From positions 26,310,001 to 26,374,000 of the forward strand of contig CM076152.1 in NCBI GenBank assembly GCA_038025085.1: a stretch of DNA of 64,000 bases, given 5' to 3'. Position numbers and translations under genes: made by a program. This stretch comes from Tetragonia tetragonoides. Lineage: Eukaryota > Streptophyta > Magnoliopsida > Caryophyllales > Aizoaceae. A model generated the notes under the pieces. The model was given only the letters and a program-made list of their open reading frames with translations. It was not told where the DNA came from and did not search any database. Positions 9,087 to 20,201 of this stretch are shown here, piece by piece. Each line of letters opens with the position of its first letter. Position 1 is the first letter of the stretch.

Positions 9087-11701
9087 ATGGCTCCCAAATT
9101 GGCGAAGAAGAGGAGTAGAAGGGGCGAGGTTCGGGAAGAAGTTGAAGAAATTAACATCTTCACCAAAGCTTTTCCTTCCCATGTCAAGCCCTCCAAGAGG
9201 AAGCCCAATGTTGCTTTTCCTCAAGATAGGTATACACGGTCGGATAGGATGCCTGACATCGTTTTGGATCGGTCGGAGTTGCTCTTTCGACCAGAGTCTC
9301 ACTTGAGCTCCCGTGCTTCGAATTTTGTGGTAAGCCTTAAACTATGAATTCATAGTTTTATGCATTGAATTTTAGTTTATATGCTTTGCCTTGAGTAGAA
9401 TTTATGTACAGATTGTATGCAATTGTCAAGTTTGTAGCACATGTGATCTTGCGCGGCTTGAACGAACTTAGAAACATGCTTAGGATTGAACATTTGATTG
9501 AAATGAGAACCTAAGAGGTTGCCAATTTGATCATAGGAACCCGATGGGAATTTGAAGCCCCATGGTAATTATGGTTCCTCTGTGAAGCTTTTTAAGACTT
9601 TGCCCAAAGAGGTGCAAAGTGCAGTTTTGGGTGCGGGGTTCGGACCCCTTTTGAAAGCGATGGACTCGGTTGAGTGAATCAAGAGGTGCATTGTCCGCTT
9701 GTCTTTGGAGCGTTTTTGGGATACTACCAACACGTTCCATTTTCTTAATGGGGGGATGATGATCACTCCATCGGAGTTTGCTATGCTGACTGGAGTGCCT
9801 TGCGTGGGTACGCCCATTGTGTATGACGTTTCCATTTGGAAACGTAAGACTGAGATGGTGGAGTTGTTCGGCCCTTGGGGGAACACCTGGGATCACCATT
9901 ATCGTTCCTATAGCGAGCTCTACGCTGCTTTGACTGATGTGAGGTACAAGAGAACTACCTCGGTGGAGCAGAAGGCCAGGATGTTCATCGCCTATCTCCT
10001 GGCCACCACCATCTTTTGTGACAACGGAGAGCGCATTCATGCTATTTACCTCCCCAGCTTGTTGGATTGGGAGAGGGTGAGAGAGTACAACAGGGGGTTG
10101 CCGGGCTACGCCAACCTCTTGAGGTGCATGCGATTTGCTTGCCGCGTGAATGATGAGGGATACAAGCAGTCGACTCTTCCTCCCGTGAGCTTGTGCGGTT
10201 TTTGGAAGGCCTTGCAGGTGCGTTTTGCTTTTGTATTTATTTAATGATTTGCATGATTTAAGTGTATGGTGCTTAATTTCATGTTTTGATGTAGCCTTAG
10301 TTCTTTGAGCATTTCCCGGACATGGCGCCTACGGGATGGGAGTCGGATTTCCCGGTTTGCAGGGCGTGGCGTCATAGGGGTCCTGCGCCTTTTCAGACTC
10401 TTCAGCAGTAGAGGGAGGCCCTCTTGCGTTGTATTTCTTAGTGTGGAAATATCTTAAGTTGCATGTTTGTGTAGATTGACTACATCCCTTGGGCGAAGTA
10501 CCATGGGTTGGCTTCGGATGCCGTCCTGACATCTAGGGCGATAGACCGCCAGAGGATCCTGATTGCGGGTCCGTTCTCTTTCGAGTGGTATTTGGGAGAG
10601 CGGATCTTCCGTCAGGTTTATCCTGATGTGGTGGGACCGAGGATTCCTTTGGATCATCCCTCGACCATGTTCTTGGTGAGGTGCTTGTCTTGCGAGCAGG
10701 TCGCGAAGGCCATGGTGGGCTCAGATGCTATGCGGTATTTGAGGGAGCCTGCGGAGGACCTTGCGGGGCACTACGAGTAGTCCTTCATGATTGCCTCATG
10801 CCTTCATTTGTGGGCTTAAAGGTAAGAATTTTTTTTATATTTGTTATTCTATGCCTTTCTTGTTTTGTTGGTTGCTAACCTTCTTTGCTTTGTAGGAGCC
10901 TCGGGTTGATGATGTCCACGTGGATGTCCCGGATATGCGTGTCCGAGGTCACGACTATGGCGGGAAGGAGTGTTGGGGAGAGGTCTCGATGACGGAGGAC
11001 CTTGATGAGGACGTCCAGGGCCTTCCTCTTCCAATTGGGCATCCAGGGGTAAATTCGTAATTTTACCTGTTGCATGTGATTTTTACTGCTTTTCATTCTT
11101 GTATTTGAGTTTTCTTTGCACAGCTTAGCCGTGAGCAGACCGGGAAGGTCTTGAAGATGATGCATGCTATGAAGTCCTGGATTTCTCGAGCTCTTTGAAA
11201 GGGCAGTTGCTCGAGAGTTGGCTTGGAAAAGGTGAGCGTGACTTTGCATCTTCAAAGTTGTATGCTTTGAAAAATGTATTTTATATGTTTGGTGGGTTGC
11301 AGGTTGAGTACCGTCGACCCCTTCCTCGTCTGTCACGACAGGTCGTTATGTCTGATGATGAGGTTGTGAGCTCTCCTGAGCGTAGCCCTTCTCGCGAGAG
11401 GAGCCCTCGGAGGGAGAGTCCTAGGAGAGAGAGGGAGCCTGTGCATCAGACGGAGCATCCTGGTGGGAGTAGGATGACTCAGTTCGTGGAGCCAACTCCT
11501 ATGTCTATGCCGATCTATCCTTCTTACCCTGGGTATGCGGGGTATGCTTCTGATGGTGGTCTTTACTACCAGCCCCTTGTCCCTGCTCCTATGATGCCTA
11601 CCATGCCTCCTCGTTCTTCATGGGGGTATGATTCGAGTTATGCTGGAGAGGGGTGCTCATATCGGGAGCCTCCCCGTCACTCTTCCTTTGACCCGATCTA
11701 G
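9087..11701 (+). pseudogene. Antisense gene 1 of B1: PMD/aminotransferase-like protein with Arg/Ser-rich tail, seven exons, decayed
   Basis: Opposite to B1 transcription. Exon model: 9087-9329, 9537-10217, 10295 to about 10430, 10475-10821, 10896-11048, 11124-11231 and 11303-11701, each bounded by GT/AG signals except the unclear end of exon 3. Exon 1 is basic (MAPKLAKKRSRRG). Exon 2 carries a plant mobile domain-like core (LERFWDTTNTFHF, GGMMITPSEFAMLTGVP), typical of PMD proteins that occur both in host genes such as MAIN/MAIL1 and inside transposons. The last exon encodes an SR-like run (SPERSPSRERSPRR) and a Pro/Tyr-rich end. Breaks: TGA at 9675 where Trp is expected, two TAG codons in exon 3, a TAG and a one-base deletion in exon 4, and a TGA in exon 6. 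The product of an intact copy might act in the nucleus; its role in the element is unknown. Confidence 0.7.
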
Positions 11702-12000
11702 TTGGCGGTGTCGATCTTTGGTCATGAGCCTTGGAGGTCGGAGGATCACTTTGAGGTGCTCCGCACGGATGCTGATGCGGGTGATGATTTTTATGATAAT
11801 GAAATACATTCTTGAACATTTGTGTTGAACAAATATTTGGACTTTGCTTTGTAATATATATTGCTGCTTATTGGTCCTTGCATATAATTACGCTAATGCA
11901 AATGGACAAGTAGTCAAGCAAAAAGCGCAAGTAATAGCCACGTAGCGAAGGAGCGGGGGTCAAAAGAGGGGCCGCCAGACTCAGCGGCTGGGCCACGGAG

Positions 12001-12083
12001 GTTGGCGGCTGGCCGCAGAGTTTCAGCGGCTGGCCGCAGAGTTTCAGCGGCTGGCCGCGGAGTTTCAGCGGCTGGCCGCTGGC
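12001..12083. repeat. 21-bp GC-rich tandem repeat upstream of antisense gene 2
   Basis: Units of TTTCAGCGGCTGGCCGCAGAG start at 12021, 12042 and 12063, preceded by a degenerate unit at 12001. The CAGCGGCTGGCCGC core is shared with the LTR U3 and other GC blocks in B1. The remaining sequence of the intergenic stretch 11702-12313 is AT-rich, with no ORF that I can support. Confidence 0.8.
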
Positions 12084-12207
12084 GGCTGGGCCGCCAGGCC
12101 TTGGCTTCCATATCGGGGCCGCCGAGCCTTCGGCGGCTGCCCTATGGGCCGCTGAAGCCTATTTTTTCGACGGGTTGCCATATTTTCGTCTTTTTTCGTG
12201 CGAGCCC

Positions 12208-12214
12208 TTTATAA
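12208..12214 (+). promoter_or_regulatory. TATA-like box for antisense gene 2
   Basis: TTTATAA within 'gagccctttataagcc', 100 bp before the ATG at 12314 and just downstream of the GC-rich repeat block. Position and context fit a plant core promoter on the plus strand. Confidence 0.5.
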
Positions 12215-12313
12215 GCCTTGGGTTAGTCCGATTTTGGGACATCACCTTCATAATTCAATAGTAATAGAGAGTTTTTTAGAGAGAGAAACTCCCAATTAAT
12301 TTAGATTTCAGTC

Positions 12314-13860
12314 ATGGCAACTTTTGAGGTTAAGTTTGATAAGTGGTTGCAATCCATGACCCCTGAAGAGAGGATGAGACTTGTGCCCTTTCACCTGAAT
12401 TCTTTCTTCCACCTGAAGCAAGTTCAGGTTGTTTAGAACCTTCTTGAGGCTGCGGTTGAATTTTGGGATGACAAGCTTCATGTTTTGAGATTCGGGTATA
12501 ACGAACTGTGTACTCTTCCCGAAGAATTTGCTGCCATAATTGGGTTCCCTTATGATCAAGCTCCTGCAACTCCATGGCTCGGGGCCAACCTTGAAGGTTA
12601 TTATAAAAGGTATCTTGGTTTATCCCCGACACAAGCCTCTTCTGTGGCTAGAACCAGTGAGCTAGATCTCAATGGTGTGATTGGTATCTTTTTCCCAAAG
12701 GTAAGGGATGATCATAATGAGACATATTATAGGCGTGCTTTCATCTTATGTCTCTTACATAGGTACCTCTTTGTTGGTGGAGGTAATAATGGTAAAACAT
12801 GTATGCTTAGAATTGTTGAACAAATTCAAAACGATTTTACCCCTATGTCTTTGTCCTTGGTGAAACCCTAATGTGCTTGGACCGCAAGAAACAAGAATCA
12901 TCTCATGGTGGATGGACGGGAAGTCCTCTTCTCCTTCAATTGAGTGCTTGAATGATTGCTTTGGATATAAAGTTTGAATATTTAATGGATACCTAACTTT
13001 GTTAATTTTTTTGTGTTTGTTTGTTTTTGTAGATATGGCTTTTGGAGCATATGTGCTTTATTGAGAGGCCAGCTAATGCGCTCAAATACCAACCAAAGCA
13101 GTTTCCTGCCCGCCGAAGGCTTTATTATGAATCCACCATTGATGAATGGCGTGGATATCTTAAAGCTTGTCATTTGCAAAGATGGACTGTCAAGTGGTGG
13201 GGCCTAAAATCCGCAATCGGATGCAGCAAGGAGACGGGATATTATCAAATCCTTGGTCTTCAAAATTTGACTTACATATTTCCTAGCCGTATCATGCAGC
13301 AATATGAAAAACGCCAGATTATCCCACAGAAGGATAGTGTTGCGCCTGCAACCCAGGTTTTGACTATTAGTATGGTGAGATCATGGGAGTGTGCATGGGA
13401 TCGTCGCCCCAAGTGGAATATTCCTCACATCAAGGCCCCAACGGCCATATCTTCAGCTTATGAAGCTTGGATGGATTGTAAGACTGCGGAAGGTCGTCGT
13501 GCATGCAGGAAATCCGAGCAAGATGACCTTAAGGCCCAATCGCTGAAGACTAGCTTAAGGCTTTCTAATCCCAAAGATCCTAAAGGGAAGGGTAAGCAAA
13601 AGGGAGTCAAGCATGTGAAAAGTGTTCTCAACCCGAAGGCCAAGAAAGCTTTTGCCGAGATTACTACTAAGCCGGAGGAGAAGCCCCAAATTCGGGCTAA
13701 CGATCATGAAGCCTCTACAAGTGATCTTCTAATGGAGGTTGAAAAGGAAGAAGAGCCCGTGGTTCGAGAGAGATGGGCTCCCAAGGAACGTGAAGTGGAA
13801 GGCCCAAAGGTTGATGAACCCATGGAGGATGTCGTCCCTACTACCGAAGCTACGGAGTAA
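12314..13860 (+). pseudogene. Antisense gene 2 of B1: second PMD-like (DUF7745-like) protein, decayed
   Basis: ATG at 12314 opens a frame (MATFEVKFDKWLQSM) with one in-frame TAG near 12434. It continues to 12871 with a PMD/DUF7745-type core (FGYNELCTLPEEFAAIIGFP, YYRRAFILCLLHRYLF). A frameshift near 12860 is followed by recognisable sequence in another frame (GWTGSPLLLQL). An intron probably ends at 13031 (polypyrimidine then TTTTTGTAG), after which the frame IWLLEHMCFIERP runs uninterrupted to the stop at 13858-13860. The C-terminal region is Lys/Glu-rich and probably disordered. It is clearly related in layout to antisense gene 1 but different in sequence, so it is not a recent tandem duplicate. 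Function is unknown. Confidence 0.65.
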
Positions 13861-14282
13861 TCTATTATGAAATACTCTTTTGGAGCATGTCTAGCTTAGG
13901 ATTGCCTTTTATTTGCTTTAAATTCAATAAGGGTGATGTGCCCATCTTTTTGTTAGATTCAGTTAATTTGTTTTTTATTATTTCGGAATTGCCAAGTCTT
14001 GTAATGGACTTTATTATTATTTATAGAGACATGCTTATTTTAGTATTGCAACCATGTGTATATTGTGTACACAAATTTTAACAACTTTTGAATGCGAAAT
14101 TGATGAAGGGGCGGACCCAATTGCAATTGGGTTGTCCTACGTATCCTTTTAGGGGAATCAGGCCACTCGTAGTTCTTATCCGTTTTTTTTTTAACATTCA
14201 ATCCCGTTTTTTTTTTTTTTTTTTTTTCGGGATCAGTTAGCCTTATGTGGGCCTCTCGAAAGTGCTATATTGGGTGTCTTGC
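13861..14282. other. Spacer between antisense gene 2 and the integrase 3' end, with poly-T runs
   Basis: AT-rich sequence with two T runs, 14183-14192 (10 T) and 14207-14227 (21 T). It is the convergent 3' side of both antisense gene 2 (plus) and B1 pol (minus). I see no gene here. Confidence 0.6.
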
Positions 14283-17200
14283 CTAAGCATAGAACCTCTT
14301 TAGTTGATCCATGTTTATCTATTGACTAAATTCGATCCCGTCTAAATCTGCCAATCTTGCAGCGCCACCTGTTAGGATTTTTGTGATAATAAACGGGCTT
14401 GACGAGTTGGGTCGAAATTTACCTCTTGGGTCAGTGACATTGTCCCTTACCTATTTAAGTACTAAGTCTCCAACCTTAAGGTCCCTCATTTTAAGCCTTT
14501 GGTTAAAGTGTCTAGTAGTCTTTTCTGATAGATTCTGACATTGTGCAAGGCTTGCAACCTTTTCTCATCTAGTAGGACTAATTGATCATAGCGGGCTTGG
14601 ACCCAATCTACCTCTGGAATTTGACTTTCTAAAACGATCCTTAAAGATGGGATCTCTAGTTCGATTGGTAATACGGATTCCATTCTGTAAACCAGGGAGT
14701 ATGGTGTTGCTCCCGTTGATGCGCGAACTGATGTCCTATAACCCCAAAGTGCGAATGGCAACTTGTCCGGCCAGTCGTGATAGTTTTCTGACATTCTTTC
14801 AATTATTTTCTTGATGTTCTTGTTAGCTTCCTCTACTGCACCGTTTGTTTGCGGTCTATAGGGAGATGACTTTCGATCCTGGATCTTGAACTGGGTTAAA
14901 AGCTCAATTACTTCTTTTATGAAGTGTGACCCATTATCACTGATGATTTCTTGGGGAACTCCATATCTAGCGATTATGTTATTTTTAATGAATTTAACCA
15001 CATGCTTTGCTTTGAGCTTCGCGTATGATTGCGCCTCAACCCATTTAGTAAAATAGTCGATTGCGACTAGGATATATTCGTGGCCCCCTTTCCCTGTTGG
15101 GGTTATTTTACCGATGATATCGATTCCCCAAGCTGAGAAAGGCCAAGGCGAGGTGAAGGTATATAGTGCGCTTGGTGGAAGATGTTGTAGATTCGCATGG
15201 GTTGGGGGCTTCTGGCATTGTACGCATCTTTTGACAAATTCACAACAGTCCTTTTCCATTGTGGTCCAATAACACCCAAGCCTTATTATTTTTCTGATAG
15301 CATCATATCGTTCATGTGCGGTCCACATACCCCTGCATGTACCTCTTTTAAGACCATATGGGCCGTTTCGGTACCTAGGCAGCGGAAGTTGACTCCGTTC
15401 GGGCTTTTCTTGTATATTTGACCTTTTACTTCTAAAAATTGGGCCGCGAGCCTTCTGAGTGCTTTCTGGGCTCTAGGGCTAGAATCAGGAGGATAGAGCT
15501 GGTAAACAAGAAGGTTCCTTATGTCAGTATACCATTCGTCTTCTTCGTCGTAGAATACTTCCAAAGCATCACAATATGAAGGCTCAAATGTCCTTTGTAC
15601 ACAGATGGGCATCATCCGGATGGTTTCAGGTATATTGATCATGCTTGCTAATTTAACCAAGGCATCCGCAAACTGATTATCTTGTCGTGGAAGGTATGTA
15701 AAGTGTATTTGGTTGAAATACACTATGATCTTATCTAAGTATTCCTGGTAGAGTGACAGGGATTCACTTTTAACCTTCCATACTTTGAAAATCTGGTTAA
15801 TTATGAGTGACGAGTCCCCATAGACTCGGAGTGTCTTAATGCCAAGACTTATAGCGGATTGCAATCCTATTATGCAAGCTTCGTACTCGACGCCATTATT
15901 TGTAACCTCATGGTCCAATTTGACTGAAATAGGTGTATGTGCACCTTCGGGGGACACTATTATTACTCCTACTCCAATACCCTTTTGGTTGGATGCTCCA
16001 TCAAAGTGTAGTTGCCAAGTCTCGGTATCTAAGGTCATAACCCCTTCGTCCGGAAAGTGATATTCATCCTTGTGATCCGGTTCATTTATGGCTTGGTCGG
16101 CTAGGTATTCCGAGATAACATGCCCTTTTATGGCCTTTTGATGTTCAAATTTAAGGTCGAATTCCGAGAGGAGAACAATCCACCTCGCTATCCTGCCGTT
16201 CAATATGGGCTTTTCGAATATGTATTTCAAAGGATTTTCTCTGATCTTATGTGGATCGTGTGCCGGAGCATGTAATGTCGTAGCTTTTTAGTAGTTGCTA
16301 CCAAAGCTAAGCATGTCTTTCTAGGGATGAATAACGGGTTTCGTATTGCAAAAATTTCTTGCTCACATAGTATATAGCTTTCTCTCCCTTTTCCACTTCT
16401 TGGGCTAGCATGGCCCCCATTGACCTTTCTGTGACTGTAAGGTAGGGAATTAGAGGCATGCCTGGAATGGCCTGTACTAGAACAGGTGGTTCAGATAAGT
16501 TGGCCTTAATTTTGTCAAAGGCCTTTTGACATTGCTCGTCCCATTCCGTCTTTACCTCTTTTTTGAGTTTCTTGAATATGGGCTCACAAGTGATAGTTAA
16601 CTTGGAGATGAACATGCTAATGTATTGGATTCTCCCTAAAAAACCCTTTATTTCTTTTTCCGTTTTTGGAGGCGGCATGTCTATTATGGCTTTGATCTTG
16701 GATGGATCAATTTCTATGCCTCTGGTGCTTATGACAAATCCTAGAAGTTTGCAGGATATAACTTCGAACGTGCACTTCTTGGGATTAAGCCTCATATTGT
16801 ACTTCCTAAGCCTGTCAAAGAACTTTTGAAGTGAGGGTACATGCCCTTCTCTGTCTTTGGACTTTATGATCATATCATCTACGTACACTTCAGCCTCTTT
16901 ATGCATCATATCGTGGAGTAAGGTCGTAGCGGTTCTTTGGTATGTGGCTCCCGCATTCTTAAGCCCGAACGACATTACTGTATAGCAATAAGTGCCCCAC
17001 TGTGTGATGAAAGTGGTTTTCTCTTTGTCCTCCTTGGCCATTAGGACTTGGTTATATCCTGCGTACCCATCCATAAATGATAGAAGGGCGTGTCCGGCGG
17101 TGTTATCTACCAAGACGTCTATATGAGGTAAGGGAAAGTCGTCTTTTGGGCTTGCTTTGTTCAAGTCTCTAAAGTCTACACACACCCGGACCCGTCCGTC

Positions 17201-17527
17201 CTTTTTTGGGACTGGGACAGTGTTGGCTACCCAATCGGGGTAATTGGCCACTCTTATGAAGCCTGCCTCTAGTTGCTTTTGAACTTCCTCTTTGATCTTA
17301 AGGGCCCACTCTGGGTTCATTCTTCTTAGCTCTTAGTTGGCTGGTTTGCAGTCTGGGTTTAGTGGAATGGTATGCTGAGCAATTTTGCGGTCTATGCCCG
17401 GCATGTCCTTGTAGGACCAGGCAAAAACATCCGTATAATTCTTTAGGAGTGTGACGAATTGTTCGCGTTCATTAGATGTTAAAGACAAGCCTATTTTGCA
17501 CGTGGCGAGGCTCATCTTTAGTTGCAA
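14283..17527 (-). pseudogene. pol: B1 pol: RT, RNase H, archaeal-type RNase H and integrase (Tat lineage)
   Basis: Read from 17527 down. The RT frame carries VCVDFRDLNKA, FMDGYAGYNQ and the catalytic YVDDMIIKSK. RNase H follows, then a second, archaeal-type RNase H (HFDGASN, GVEYEA, YGDSSL, with the D-E-D residues visible), the hallmark of Tat elements. Integrase shows the CVQCQK zinc-finger end and a D-D-E core (GIDIIGKI, ISDNGSHF, AVEEANKN). Breaks: an in-frame TAA between 17333 and 17320, frameshifts near 16300 and 16240, a change of frame near the integrase start, a frameshift near 14486, and at least one stop in the C-terminal tail. The tail is still recognisable (DPRGKFRPN, GGAARLADLDG) to about 14283. 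This copy cannot make a full Pol. Confidence 0.88.
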
Positions 17528-17530
17528 TGT

Positions 17531-19477
17531 TTATTGTCTCCGTTTCTCGACTATTGAAGTCTTTTGCTCATGTTCGATTAGTGCTTTCATAACTTCTTTC
17601 GGCAATTCCGTTATATTTTCTGAATTATTAGCAGTGAGGCAATCCGAGTAAGCAAAATCGACGTTCATAATATTAATAGAAGCGGACAATACATCAATGA
17701 GGTCATCACTAAGGACCTTAGTAATAGCAGGACTAGACTGGGGTGGACTACCCGACACTTCTAGGATAACAGACTCAGAATCAAACTCGGACTCGGAATT
17801 AGACTCAGAATCAGAATTGGGCCCTCCTGTAGGACCATTGCGGATGGTGAACTTGTATTCGGCTCCCTCAACCAGAGTCCAATTTGTCTCGTGCTTCCAG
17901 GTGGTGCGGTCGGGCCCGATTGGGGAGATCAGCTTGGACGGGTCGAAACCTTCATTAAAAAGCACAATAAGGGGTAGTTTGGTGGTTGTCTCGTTGTATT
18001 TGTGACGTTCTTCGCCAAATAAGAGCCCAAAGTCGTTGGGTGCCATGTCATTAGCCCAATCTTTCCTGGATTGGTCCTCATTAGGAGGTACGGGTGTGTC
18101 TTCATTGATGGTGAAGCAGTCCTGAAATGCCTCAAAGCCTGGAATTAGGATCCCGTTAATTGTGTCTGGTTCAGGGAATCCATAGTAAGGGTATGGGTCG
18201 CCTTCGTGAAGAAATTGCCCATTGAGGGTAAGGGGTTAAGGATTCATGCTGTGTGGAACAATTTTGTTGGCCGCACAGGCTCGTTTCTTAGCCATCACTT
18301 TGGATATGTAGGCTCTAACTTCTTGCCTTGTGGGCTTGTAGCCTAGCCCAAATAGATCATTTTTGATCTTGCTGTTCCCAGAGGCTTGAGCTACCTTGGG
18401 ATGAGGGCCCAAAGTGGTGCCTGGGAAGTGGCCTTGCTTTCTGAGTAAAGCATTCACATTAAGTGTGGGCTCTATTGTTTCTATGAAGGCTATCTTCTCA
18501 AAGCCCCATAACTCCTCATCTTGCTCATTATGCTCTATCTTTAGGACTGGAGCTTTCTTTATCTGGGCTACCATAGTATCAGCGCAAACTTCCAAGGTGG
18601 ATCCTGCCAAGGATAGCTTTACCTTTTGATGCAGGGTTGAGGCTACAGCATTTAGCCCGTGTAACCAAGGCCTTCCTAAGAGTAGGTTGAAGGTGGCCGG
18701 AATGCCGATCACATGGAACTAGACCATTTTCTTGATGGGCCCAATATTGATATTCATGGAGAAAGTACCCAATACATTCCTTTTGGAATTATCATAGGCC
18801 CTTAGCCCTTGTGCGGAATGCGCAAGATTGTTGAAGTCTTTTTTGAAGTGTTCAGCAGTCCTCAAGGGGCATACATTTACAGCAGAACCGTTGTCAACTA
18901 AAGTCATAGGGACTACCTTGTTGTGGTGAATGCCTTCAGGTGGAAGGTCTTTGTCAGAAAAAGTGATGGTTGTAGATGACTTTCCTTGGATCAGGAGGTT
19001 GACTACCTCTTCAGGTGTGGCATTCGGAGAAATGGTGGTTGCATTCAAGGCCTCTAGCACGGCCCTTCTATGAGTGATAGAAGTGGTAAATAGTTGCCAA
19101 ATGGATATATCGGCTTTTATTCTTTGCAGTTGCTTGAGGATATTGGTCCCATCATCTTCCTTTGCCATTTCCCTTTGGGCCGAATCCCTATTGGGGATGG
19201 CTACGGGCTCTACGGGTTGGATTTGAGATGGATCCATATAGATGTTTTCAGGACAGAATTGGCGTCCTGATCTTGTGAGACAGTTTAGAGCTTTGTCGTC
19301 TTCTTCTTTCTCGTCATCAGAAATATCATACCAGGCTTTTCCATTAGCTATGTCATGGACTTGAGGAGTCAATACATCTTCTGGATAAGTATATGACCCA
19401 TTATCTTCCTCATCGCTATCCCAAAGGCCGCAGACGTCCAGCGTGGATCATGGGCTTGGGTATGGTGGTATGGCCTG
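17531..19477 (-). pseudogene. pro: B1 protease and linker to RT
   Basis: Same reading frame as gag and RT. The aspartic protease region shows VDNGSAVNVCPL as the active-site region (DNGS in place of the usual D-S/T-G, as seen in Tat elements), then the flap/end region FNLLLGRPWLH and the Tat-typical LGYKPTRQE. The linker to about 17531 is Ser/Asp/Glu-rich (SDSESNSESEFDSES). Single in-frame stops occur near 19440, 18719, 18236 and 17531, and a compensating frameshift pair is likely near 17520-17550. Gag, protease and RT therefore seem to have been one open frame originally, without an obvious intron. Confidence 0.75.
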
Positions 19478-20196
19478 TCAAATAGGTGTGATCAAATAGG
19501 ATGGATCAAACCCTTCTTCTATGTCAATGGCAAAGGAATTCCCGAGGGGATTGTTGTTGTTGCTGGGTGGTGGTGCATCTTTAGGCAATGGTATTGTGCC
19601 ATTATCAAACAAGTCTTGGATTTTATCTTTGACAGTGTAACACTTTTCAGTGTCGTGCCCACGCCCCCTATGGTATTTGCAGAATGCGGACTCGTTCCAA
19701 TATGGTGACCCTTTCTCTACGGGTGGAACGGGGGTAGGCCCAATCGGATGTAGATAGTCTTCTTTGATCAACTTGTCTATAGCTTTGACATAAGTCATTC
19801 CGAGGGGAGTGTACCTTCTTGGACGCCTATCGGCTATGGCGTTCACTTCATTTCCTCTACTCGTGGAGGTATGGTTGGTATTGGTGTATTTTTTATTCTT
19901 GTATCCACTTGTGTTGTTATTGTAAGTGCCTTTGTTCTTCCCTCTTTGGAGTTGATCATCTTCAATGGCCATGCCTACTTCAGTTAGTTGGGCATTGGTG
20001 GTTATGGGTTGAAACATCATGTGTTCGCGGTAATCAGGTGCCAAATTCTGGACTTGCATTCGGATTTGGTCCCTTTCAGATGGGCGATCGATCATTTCAG
20101 CTACCTTAGTTCTCCATCTTCTCTCGAAATTGGTGCACCCCTCTTTATCACATTGCTTGGTGATGTCCAACTCTCTTAATGTCATGGGTGGCAAGA
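19478..20196 (-). pseudogene. gag: B1 gag, C-terminal part (downstream of the 41.8-kb insertion)
   Basis: Begins directly at the target duplication (VLPPMTLRELDITKQ), continues through a capsid-type region (NFERRWRTKVAEM) and ends with a Tat-type knuckle CKYHRGRGHDTEKC. It joins in frame to the N-terminal part at 62032-62759 once the insertion and one CATTG are removed. The open frame includes a spurious upstream extension into the family A LTR (20202-20281), which is not gag. It ends at a TGA at 19478 and then continues in the same frame toward protease. Confidence 0.85.
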
Positions 20197-20201
20197 CATT
20201 G
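20197..20201. repeat. Target site duplication CATTG, left copy
   Basis: CATTG directly abuts the LTR terminus TGTAACACC at 20202. The identical pentamer follows the other LTR terminus at 62027-62031. Five-base duplications are standard for Ty3/gypsy integrase. Confidence 0.92.

Noticed and set aside
14183..14227. Poly-T runs as evidence of a LINE or SINE tail
   Set aside because: No LINE or SINE body or target duplication is visible. The runs sit in the spacer between convergent B1 genes.
19819..20109. A plus-strand 96-codon frame with Cys/Tyr-rich sequence
   Set aside because: Shadow of B1 gag in the opposite strand.
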